64,000 bases of DNA from Selaginella moellendorffii (lineage: Eukaryota; Streptophyta; Lycopodiopsida; Selaginellales; Selaginellaceae): assembly GCF_000143415.4 (NCBI RefSeq), contig NW_003314296.1, forward strand, positions 601,645 through 665,644, read 5' to 3'. The position numbers and the translations under genes are program-made. Every line of letters begins with the position of its first letter. Within the stretch, counting starts at the first letter, position 1. Below the pieces are notes generated by a model. That model worked only from the letters and a program-made list of their open reading frames with translations, made no database searches and was not told the DNA's origin. Positions 56,096 through 64,000 of this stretch are shown piece after piece.

Positions 56096-56815
56096 ATGTG
56101 TTCTTGAAATTATTGCTTTTTACACTAGCTCCTGCCTTGTGCCAATCTCCACCATCACATTACGTCCAAGTTTGATCAAATTATCCACCAAATAGTTAAT
56201 CATGTTAATCTGCTTTATGCTGATGACAATGGTTTAAACTATTTTCCAGTAGGAAGCTCCTCTGTTGTGATTCCAATTGGATCTATATCAATTGGAGTTG
56301 ATTTTCATATCCATGCGCCCCTACTAATAAGAACAAACTTTGAGATTTGCATTGGTGATTCCTCTTTGCCATTTCGTTTCTACGTAAGAGAAACATTTCT
56401 CTCCATTAGAAATCCGATGGGTATCGATTGCAGGTCTCAGGCAGCAGACAGAGAGATGCTGAAATACGCACAGAACACTTAAATTTTGCAATAGATCACG
56501 TTTCTATAGCACATCTTAGCAAGCAAAGAAAGTGATTGTTGGAGTTTCAGGTGTTGTCTTGTTGGAAATCCAGAAAGAATTCCAGGATCCTATCTTCTAG
56601 AGGGAAACAGCTCTGGGCTTTACAGGTTGACACTGTGCATGGATGGCAAGTTGGTCTTAACAAAAACAGATGGTGCTACCCAAGCATTTTCACAACCCTG
56701 TGAGTGGATGCATTGCACACCTCGAACAAGATGGGAATCTTATGATCAAAGACGATGCGAGCAATGTGTTATATTCACAGAAACTCGTCAAGAATGGTGG
56801 AAGGCTGTAAAAGAA
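56096..56815 (+). pseudogene. decayed lectin-like copy upstream of NSUN5
   Basis: The relic spans most of the family length. A stop follows three codons after a possible ATG, and another lies in the leader region. Recognisable parts are LLYADDNGLNYFPVGSSSVV, IGVDFHIHAPLL, ICIGDSSLPFRF, LSIRNPMGID, LNFAIDHVS, IPGSYLLEGNSSGLYRLTLC and DGKLVLTKTDG. A frameshift then splits SGCIAHLEQDGNLMIKDDAS from the preceding frame. It ends only about 45 bp before the NSUN5 start codon, so its 3' part now serves as NSUN5 upstream sequence. Confidence 0.88.
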
Positions 56816-56859
56816 ATGATGTTTTCAATACATAGAGCAAAATTTTCGCCCTAAATGTT

Positions 56860-58936
56860 ATGGGAGCTAAGAAGCCCGCGCTGCATTTTGTGCGCCGCCA
56901 GGTAGCTCGGATTCTCAGGCAAGTCTTGGCGGGCAATACGCAGCACAGGGCGCTCGCTTCTATCAAGTCTCTCGTCTACAAGCCTTCCATCGTCGCGAAA
57001 AAGGCTACCCTTGCTCTCATTTGCAACACTCTCAAATGTAAGAGGACTTGTCTTCTTGAACTTTTTCGCGTGTAAAAAATGTGTTTGACAGATCTTCCCG
57101 TGATCAAGGACATTGTGCATTCTGTGGGTCTTCTTCAAGGAAGGAAAAACAAGGTTTGGGTGTTTGTTTCTCTCTATCAGTTCTTTGTTTCTCTTCGCCA
57201 GGGTCAGGATGAACTTTTCTATGTGCTCACGCATGATCTACTCTTTGAGCAAGTAAGTAAATTCCTTTTTCTTTTCCTTGTGCTATGATACTGAAGTTTT
57301 CGTGATTCTACGTTGGAAAAAGGAGATTTTGCCGTCGGGAAAAGAAGAAATCTTTGTGCTGTCGAGAAAGGCAGCACTTCGAGCAGCATTTGTGAGGCTG
57401 ATGATGAAGAAAAATGTCACTGAGATTGATGGGTTGCTGCCACCAGAAACTCGACAGATACAATCTTGTGGTAAGTTTGTTTCAATTTTTTCATTCATAT
57501 CTCGCCTCAAACCGATTTTGGTAGACATTCCCAGATACGTGAGAGTGAACACTCTGCAAATGACAGTCGACGAAGCTCTAGAGAAGCTTGAAGAACTTGG
57601 CGTAAGTTTCCTTCGTGAGATCTTTTTCCGTTTTGACATTGTTTAGCTGGCAGGCCAAGGTTGACGAGTTGCTTCCTGACTTGCTTGTGCTTCCGCCCGG
57701 CACGGATTTGCACGACCATTCTCTTGTGCTACAAGGTAGCATTTTCCTACAGGTGACTCATTTACTTGAGCTGAATTCTTAGTGTTAAGAGCTTTTTTTC
57801 TTCGTTGTTTTGTTTCTTAGAGCAAAGCAAGTTGTATTCCAGCACATGTTCTTTGCCCAGATCTAGATTGGGAGGTACTCTTTTATCTTAAACTTTTTTT
57901 CTTCTCCTCCTTATTCTTCAAGTTTATGGTGTTTTGTTCTCGAGGTTTTGGATGCTTGTGCCTCTCCTGGGAACAAAACCGTGCATTTGGCTGCTCTGAT
58001 GAAAGGAAAAGGTCGGGTTACGGCTTGCGAGCTCCACAGAAAACGCCTCCAGGTGCTGCAAGACACGGTCAAACGTGCCGGAGCAAACAGTATCCTTCCT
58101 ATTTGTGCTGAAAAACCCGTCGTTTTTTCCTAGACAACACTCTGAAAGATATACAAGTGAAGCATCAGGACTTTCTTAAACTCGATCCAAACGCGTCGGA
58201 CTACAGCAAGGTCTCTTCTGTTTCTTTTCGTTTCTCTTTTCTTGCGGAAAAAGTTTTAAAGTGGTTTCCAGGTTCGTGCGATCTTGTTGGACCCGTCTTG
58301 CTCTGGCTCCGGGACTACAGTGCAAAGAATGGATCACTTGCTTCCAGTAGCAAACGGTCAGTCATTTGTTTTCTCAGTTGTATAATCTCATGCCCTTGTA
58401 AAGTTTCCAGACGATCCGGAGTTTCAAAGGATCGATCGGTTAGCCAGTTTCCAAAAGGCTGCTCTGTGTCACGCATTGTCCTGTAAGCAGCCAGTCTCTC
58501 AGTTTTTCCAGGCTAAGTCTTTGGCCTCTTTTTCCCAGTTCCTGCCGTGGAGAGAGTGGTATACAGCACTTGCTCGGTGAACCAGCGTGAGAACGAAGAT
58601 GTCATCCAATCCGTGCTCGAGCACGCTCGCTCTCACAAATTCAAGCTCGGGACTGTTCTTCCAGATTGGCCTCACAGAGGACTTCCAGTGTTTGATGGAG
58701 GTAAATCAAAACTCTTCTTCTTGCTTCTCCAAAGGAACTGAGGCCTTGCGTTGGAATGCTCAGCGCAGCATTTGTTGCGGACGGATGCCTTGCGAGACAA
58801 AACCGATGGTTTTTTCGTCGCTCTTTTCGTGAGAGAAAGGAGCCAGACTTTTGAGCAGCAGCGCAAAAGGAAATCGAGTGAAATCGAAGAGAGGAAAACT
58901 AAGAGGAAAAAGAAGAAACAAAAGAAACTAAACTGA
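56860..58936 (+). CDS. NSUN5: NSUN5/Rcm1-type 25S rRNA m5C methyltransferase
   Basis: Thirteen exons: 56860-57037, 57092-57153, 57202-57252, 57323-57470, 57525-57601, 57654-57752, 57821-57874, 57945-58089, 58134-58210, 58272-58356, 58411-58482, 58539-58700 and 58743-58936. They give 467 residues. NSUN5 (yeast Rcm1) methylates a cytosine in large-subunit rRNA. Visible are the N-terminal helical region, IPRYVRVNTL, SAM motif I (DACASPGNKTVHLAALM), motif IV LLDPSCSGSG with one active cysteine, and motif VI VVYSTCSVNQRENE with the second. The C-terminus GFFVALFVRERS is followed by a K-rich nucleolar-type tail. The last exon uses the acceptor AACTGAG; the earlier AAAG would break frame. The intron at 58090-58133 is only 44 nt. 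Confidence 0.94.
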
Positions 58937-59311
58937 TGGATATTTTGTTTTGCGGGCAAGTTAAGCTAATTTTTAAATATTGTGTACTTAATATTTAACT
59001 TTCTTGGCGTTGTAACTTTTGCTTGTTCAGAATCGAAAAGCACCAAATTTTATAGCGGATTTTAATAAGTTTCACAAACGGTTTTAGGTCAGATAAACTT
59101 AAATTAAATTCCTAATAGTAAATTCCTTTAATTTATTGAATATATCTAGTCAGAAAGAAAACAACCAAATTTTGTTTCCTAGTATTGAATCCAACTTAGC
59201 CATGTAAACTTTCTTGGTCTTTCCGTTGTAGCTTTGTTCAACACACTCGGCACATTAGCCTCTGAAAGCACCAAGAACTCCAAACTCTTGAGTGGATTTT
59301 ATTTAGCCAAC
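58937..59311. other. spacer between NSUN5 and lectin-like copy 2
   Basis: AT-rich spacer without a coding frame. It holds the probable NSUN5 3' UTR and the promoter of the lectin-like gene. Confidence 0.5.
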
Positions 59312-60280
59312 ATGTTCTCAATTTGCTCCACCTTTGCATTATTAGCTTTAGTTTTGACTAGTTTTGGTCAGCCCCCGCCACACTGGTATCCTGCTCTGCC
59401 CACAACCATCTTCAGTGTAGGCTTAAATGCCTTATCACTAGTAGAGTTTAGAGAAGTTATGAACATGATTGATAACTGTATTGATGCTGTTTATGCTGAC
59501 GATGGAGTATATAATACATTTGGAGTTGGAAGCATCTCTGCTGTGTTTTCTTTGGGAGCGACATCGGTGAGAATTTCATTTCACATCACTGCCCCGCTTT
59601 TACATGTTGATTCTATTGGTATTTGTGTGGCTGATCCATCCATACCATTTCGTTTTGCCTCACATGAAGTGCGGCAAGCATTCAGCTACATCAGGAGTCA
59701 GATGTTCACGGATGCCATGTATGACAATGGAACTAGAGTAACCTTTTGTGCTGAGATACGTACAGAATTTTTAAATTTTGCTATACACTATCAACTCGTA
59801 TATGTGCCACCAAAGACTAATTTGCATATTAAAAGATTAGATAGTGTTGTCACCAGAGAACAAAGTAACCATGATATAAGTGATTGCTGGAGTTTTGGAT
59901 CATCTATCATAAGCAATCATATCAAAGTTTCAGGATCATATCTTCCCGCTGGAAATAGTTTAAACTCAGTAAATGGACTGTATAGACTCACCATGCAACA
60001 GAAGAACTGCAAGCTGGTGTTAATTCGCAAAATAGATGGTCTAATCTTGTGGATTAGTGAGCATTCTTATGATCCTATCAGTGGATGCTTTGCACATTTG
60101 CAGTATGATGGAAAGCTTGTGATAAAGAGCCCTGCAAATCATGTTTTCTGGGAAGCTAATGTGGATTGTAGGTTGCATTTAAATTGTTTCGCAATGGCAA
60201 GTGCAGTGGTAAAAGGAGAAGGAAATGTTTTCATTTATAATTTAGAAACTCGTACAGTGTTATGGAAGGCAATTGGTTAG
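59312..60280 (+). CDS. secreted protein: novel N-terminal domain plus bulb-type lectin domain (copy 2)
   Basis: A single exon encodes 322 residues. The frame extends upstream only to a TTG, and the ATG at 59312 starts a clear signal peptide (MFSICSTFALLALVLTSFGQ) followed by PPPHWYP. The N-terminal domain matches copy 1: YADDGVYNTFGVGSISAV, ICVADPSIPFRFASHEV, YIRSQMFTDA and FCAEIRTEFLNFAIHY. The lectin half has GSYLPAGNSLNSVNGLYRLT, CKLVLIRKIDGLILWISEH and LQYDGKLVIKS. Both Asn and Tyr of the mannose-site consensus QxDxNxVxY are Lys here, so ordinary mannose binding is doubtful. Conserved cysteines in ICVADP, FCAEIR, SDCWSF and SGCFAH suggest disulphides. It stands between NSUN5 and a truncated second NSUN5 copy. 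Confidence 0.85.
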   Translation: MFSICSTFALLALVLTSFGQPPPHWYPALPTTIFSVGLNALSLVEFREVMNMIDNCIDAVYADDGVYNTFGVGSISAVFSLGATSVRISFHITAPLLHVDSIGICVADPSIPFRFASHEVRQAFSYIRSQMFTDAMYDNGTRVTFCAEIRTEFLNFAIHYQLVYVPPKTNLHIKRLDSVVTREQSNHDISDCWSFGSSIISNHIKVSGSYLPAGNSLNSVNGLYRLTMQQKNCKLVLIRKIDGLILWISEHSYDPISGCFAHLQYDGKLVIKSPANHVFWEANVDCRLHLNCFAMASAVVKGEGNVFIYNLETRTVLWKAIG

Positions 60281-60338
60281 TTCTGTAAATTTGCCAATAA
60301 TAATAATTTAAATTATGACAAAATTTCCTAATCTATCA

Positions 60339-60620
60339 GTTCCTGCCTCGGAGATAGTGGTATACAACACTTGCTCGGTAAGTCCTGAGCTCGAATTTGT
60401 GAGTTCGAGTGTCCTTGAGCAAAGATTGGACGATGTCTTTGTTCTCATGCTGGTTTACTCACAGAGTTTCAATGTTTGGTGGAGGCAAATCAAAAGCCTT
60501 CTTCTTTGCTTGGATTGCTTGGAATGCTCAGCCCGGCGGGCGAGACGTCAGAGAAAGAAGTCAAAATTTAGAGGAAGATGAGCAGCAGCGAGATGGAAAT
60601 CGAGTGAAATCGAAGAGAGT
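60339..60620 (+). pseudogene. 3' fragment of a second NSUN5 copy
   Basis: The similarity begins exactly at the start of NSUN5 exon 12 (TTCCTGCC) and runs to its tail. Matching parts are GTGGTATACA.CACTTGCTCGGT (the motif VI TCSV is kept), the exon 12 end with the GGTGGAGGCAAATCAAAA segment, TTGGAATGCTCAGC, and GGAAATCGAGTGAAATCGAA from the K-rich tail (compare 58869 onward). Exons 1-11 are absent and internal deletions and frameshifts are present. Confidence 0.85.
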
Positions 60621-60655
60621 TGCGCGGGAAGAGATCCTGGCCGTTCATTATGAAT

Positions 60656-60680
60656 AACCCTAGTTAGGGGTTTTAGGTTG
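60656..60680 (+). promoter_or_regulatory. telo-box-like elements upstream of RsmI
   Basis: AACCCTAGTTAGGGGTTTTAG lies about 10-30 bp before the RsmI start codon. It contains the telo-box core in both orientations. Confidence 0.5.
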
Positions 60681-60688
60681 GATGCGCA

Positions 60689-62169
60689 ATGGCGATGGCG
60701 ATGGAGCTGAATGCCGCCAAAGCTCTGCTTAGTTGCTGCCATAGGAGGATCACCCGTGCAACGTACTGTTCTGCTAAAGGGAGGCTAGCATTAGCGGCAG
60801 CGCAAGAGCAAGCGGTATGATTTTCTTCATGAATTCTTCCTTTATTTAATTTTCTCGTTCTCCAGCTTGTCCCGCAGCCAAAGATCGAATCCGGGCTTTA
60901 CTTGGTCGCTACTCCAATAGGAAATCTCGAAGACATCACAATGCGGTGTGTTCTCGTTTACTTTTTTTTCTTTCTTTTCTTCCTGCCTACTGCTCTAAAA
61001 GTATTCTCGTTTCTTTGTTTTCCTGGCTCCAGCGCCTTGAGAGTATTACGATCAGTTGATCTGATACTGGCAGAGGATACAAGGCACTCTTCAAAGCTGT
61101 TGCAGCATTACGATATCAAAACTCCAAAGGCTGGTTCTCAAGTATGTTTCCTTTAGAAAGAAAAACTGTTTGTTTTTTCTTTCCAGATGAGCTATCACAA
61201 GTTTAACGAGCAAACGAGACAAGAGGAAATCCTGGAAAGACTGGCAAACCGTGAGGCATTGGCCCTTGTGAGCGATGCCGGAATGCCAGGAATCAGTGAT
61301 CCTGGTGCTGAGCTAGTACGCTCCGTTTTTTTTTTCCTTCTCAGTTTCCTCTTCGTGCTAACGTGATGTCTATCAGGTTAGAGCTTGTATCGAGGAGAAC
61401 TATAAAATAATACCAGTTCCCGGACCATCTGCAGCTCTAACAGCACTAATCGCCTCCGGACTACCAACAAACGAGTTCTCGTTTGGTGAGTCTTTCGTGC
61501 CTACGGGTTTTGTTTCTTTATGAGCGTTTGCTAACAAAAAGCCAGGCTGAGGCAGTAGGATTTCTATCGACGCATGCGAGCACCAGGCACAAACGGCTCC
61601 TTGTTGCTGCGGAAGAGACATCGACACAGATTTTTTTCGTTCCTCCAAACAAGCTTTGCAGCATACTCGCAGAATGCGCCACTGCTTTTGGCTCGAACAG
61701 GTTGGTTAGCACTAGGCTGTGTCATTCTAATTTCTCTTTTGCCAGGCATTGTGTGGTCGCAAGGGAGTTAACAAAGATCTACGAAGAGGTAAATAACTGT
61801 TTTCAAGAAGTTTGTTACTTTCTGACGACGATTGAAACAGTTTTGGCGCGGAACACTTGGCAAAGCGCAAGCTCGTTTTAAAGAAAGCGAGCCTCGAGGA
61901 GAAGTTACTCTGCTGATTGACGGATTACCAGCAAGAGCTGCCGAGAGGTTCCCGAGCAACGAAGAACTGGAAGATAGACTTGAAATACTGTTCGAATCTG
62001 GAAAGAGCTTGTCCGAGGTGAATATTGTGGTGATTTATAAAGCGCTGAAAATTCTATGCAGGCTGTGAAAGAGGTGAGCGAGGAAACTTTTGTGAGGCGA
62101 AACTCAGTGTACTCTCTTGCACTGAAAGTGCTGAAGAAAGACAAGTCAAAAAGCGAGGATAGCAGCTAA
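60689..62169 (+). CDS. RsmI-type 16S rRNA 2'-O-methyltransferase, probably plastid
   Basis: Exons 60689-60814, 60866-60945, 61033-61141, 61187-61315, 61377-61485, 61556-61700, 61746-61788, 61841-62017 and 62062-62169 give 341 residues. Bacterial RsmI methylates the ribose of C1402 in 16S rRNA. Motifs are [74 protein letters not shown], and [19 protein letters not shown]. The N-terminal ~45 residues are basic and alanine-rich, fitting an organelle transit peptide. Exon 6 needs the acceptor GAGGCAG before TAGGATTT to restore FSFVGFLS; nearer AGs give stops or the wrong frame. An ATG at 60682 is in another frame and stops early; 60689 is used. Confidence 0.92.
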
Positions 62170-63420
62170 TCTGGTTTGTAAGAATCTCAGATTTGGATAG
62201 CAAAAAAACTCTACGCTTGTTATATACTATGCACGTATTCTCAATGTTTTTTGGAGAGATTCTTTGGAACTGCGTACGGCGTCCATCCAAATCAAGTAGG
62301 CTTACTTATGGTTTGAATTGCTTTCCAAGTTTCTCAGCAGCTGGAGCAACTTACACCTCGAAGCATTTTGGTGTTATAAAGAGAAGAGAAAGCCTAATAT
62401 GGGTGTAAGCTCGTTTGCACAGGACACAGGATGACGGCACGGGCATATTTCGAGTTGTGTAATCGGCACGGGTCTCTTGTCATACCTGTATTATATTTAC
62501 ATACTAACCAAGGCACGGATAGGTTGTTTGGAGCCGTCATATTACAAATTTGAGTGCTCCTTGCTACTAAAAGTTTTTGAGAAAGAACAGGGAGCTGCAG
62601 CTCTTGCGCTTAAACGATTCTTGGTTGTTTTTCTTAGAGATGATATAATGAAGCAGGTCGCTCTACAGAACACAACATGGTGAGCCAGAATTGTTCATGG
62701 TTTAAAACCGTGTGCCATGATTTCTTTGGGCCTGGTTTTCAATGGGAATGGAGGCAACACAGAGGAGTACATTAGAACTCTTTCTTCTGCGTTTCAGATC
62801 TTATTAGGCTGGCAAAATCAACGTTGGAAGATCGCTTCTTTCTCTTTAGTCGTGTAGAATTGTGGAGGAACTGCTGCTGCGTCAGGGATAAGGGTGGATT
62901 GGGCGGTGTTTGCTGCCCAAAGTTCTTTAGCTGCAGAAGCAAGTAGGGATGCAGGTTTTTTTTTCTTCGTTTTCTTGCTCTCCAGTCAAAGCAGATGGCT
63001 TCGTCTGTGCAAGTACTACGAGATTTGACAAGCTTGCGGTGGTGGTACTAGGTCTTGAGGAACTTGTTATTAAAGATTCAAACTGTAAATTAAAATTAAT
63101 TTTCATGACTACTGGAATTTTGTAGCCTAAATCCATCTGACAACTACTATCAGTGAGAGAAGCACTCGATTTGGGGGATAAGTGTTAGCAGTAAATATCC
63201 AAAATGTATAAAAGTTTAGTGATTTTAATCTAATAGTCACTTCTTTGCAACACCTTGTTGATCTTCGATGTACCTGGAAAGAAACCATTCCATCAAAACA
63301 TTAAGTAGCTAAGCAAATTATGTACCTCACTCTTGTTACTTGAGGCTGCAACGACCTGAAAGAAGTCTCTTCCAGAACATTTTTATCTAAAGAGTTACCT
63401 TAATACTTTAAATTTTATAA
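62170..63420. other. intergenic region with decayed fragments
   Basis: No gene is supported. At 63012-63060 a segment matches 51635-51682 (GTACT.CGAGATTTGACAAGCTTG, then GGTGGTACT), a decayed relative of the small coiled-coil frame there. The remaining short frames lack any recognisable family. Confidence 0.5.
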
Positions 63421-63426
63421 TTGTAA

Positions 63427-63848
63427 TTTAATATAAACATTATAAACTTTAAAGTATTAAAGTTATGGCATAATGTTTATATTAAATTATAAATGAAAAT
63501 TAAGCTCAACTCTTCAACTCTTCAATTCATGAGCACCTCTTTTTCTAATTGGTTATGGGTTTTAGGATATTTAGGGTTTAACTTCAGATTGATGTAATTT
63601 AATATGACATTATTCTTATTAAATTAGTTAGCACCTGTTTAATATAAATATTATAAACTTTAAAGTATTAAGGTCATGGCAAACTTAGTTTATAATGTTT
63701 ATATTAAATTACAATTGAAAATTGAGCTCAATTATTTAACTTTTCAATTCATGAGCACCCTTTCAGGATATTTAGAATTTGACTTCAGATTGATGTAATA
63801 TTTAATATGACATTAGAATATATTCTTATTAAACTCGTTAGAACCTCC
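63427..63848. repeat. two tandem ~211-bp repeats with internal foldback
   Basis: Copy 1 begins at 63427 and copy 2 at 63638. Both start TTTAATATAAA.ATTATAAACTT and contain the inverted partner AATGTTTATATTAAATTA. Both end with a segment holding TTCAATTCATGAGCACC, then GGATATTTAG and GACTTCAGATTGATGTAAT or a close form. Each can fold as a hairpin. They resemble a duplicated MITE or other AT-rich foldback element. Confidence 0.8.
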
Positions 63849-64000
63849 ATAATAAAGAAGAATTATGCAGGGGGTCTCACATTCCCACCACCATGAAAGA
63901 CTTATATGTCTCATCATGCTGTGATCATTTCATTATTGAAGTGGAAGAATTTGATTAGTTGTACTACTTGATAAGTTTTGACTTTTAAAATAGATAATTT
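63849..64000. other. window end, no gene seen
   Basis: Ordinary AT-rich sequence continuing past the repeat pair. Nothing can be supported. Confidence 0.5.

Noticed and set aside
58090-58133. U12-type intron in NSUN5 (donor GTATCCTTC)
   Set aside because: The donor resembles the U12 consensus, but no TTCCTTRAY-like branch site is present near the acceptor and the intron is only 44 nt. A chance match to an ordinary U2 donor is more likely.
1-64000. CRISPR arrays, bacterial operons or ribosome-binding sites
   Set aside because: The window is eukaryotic nuclear DNA with spliceosomal introns; none of these structures was seen.

Overview
The window is nuclear DNA of a land plant. Nearly every gene has plant-type relatives (PPR, GT47, neprosin, MYB-CC, B3, SR, cutin-type GPAT). 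Genes are packed tightly, with most introns only about 45-90 nt. Gene density and intron size suggest a compact lycophyte genome like Selaginella, but the species is an inference. All exon models come from reading frames, splice consensus and family alignment by eye; no transcript evidence was available. About 26 intact genes, three to five pseudogene relics and several repeat tracts can be supported. Layout: 1-2450 is AT-rich repeat-like DNA without a convincing gene. 2.6-9.2 kb (+): an acidic membrane-anchored unknown protein, a PIF1 helicase and a plant glutaredoxin-domain protein. 9.5-14.7 kb (-): a PPR protein, an F-box/LRR protein with a tandemly repeated 5' exon, and a GT47 exostosin-type glycosyltransferase. 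14.8-20.9 kb (+): RRP8 rRNA methyltransferase, fimbrin and MUTYH glycosylase. 21-23.4 kb (-): a neprosin-domain protein with two GC-AG introns, and a GCIP/cyclin-D-binding homologue. 25-27 kb (+): a single-RRM protein. 27.8-33.3 kb (-): a B3 factor, a MYB-CC factor and a KH/STAR protein. 33.5-37.6 kb (+): exosome subunit RRP43, an ALKBH10-like protein and a plastid-type DUF3143 protein. 37.6-40.4 kb: AT-rich DNA followed by an LTR-like GC-rich block. 40.5-50 kb (+): a HAPLESS8-like protein, a GPAT and an SR splicing factor. 50.5-62.2 kb is accessory in character: a decayed papain-type protease, intact and decayed copies of a secreted lectin-like family, a LINE ORF1-like gene, foldback repeats, NSUN5, a 3' fragment of NSUN5, and a plastid-type RsmI. 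62.2-64 kb is AT-rich repeat DNA. Many of the housekeeping genes act on RNA: RRP8, NSUN5 and RsmI modify rRNA, RRP43 belongs to the exosome, ALKBH10-like proteins act on mRNA, and SR, KH and RRM proteins act in splicing or mRNA fate. Two divergent gene pairs share promoters of 105 and 230 bp, and one convergent pair is separated by 40 bp. The most unusual material is (1) a 122-bp exon+intron unit repeated three times in the F-box gene, adding F-box-like peptide copies in frame; (2) a cluster of a secreted family with an unrecognised N-terminal domain fused to a bulb-lectin domain; and (3) an apparent tandem duplication of a [lectin-NSUN5] unit followed by reciprocal loss.
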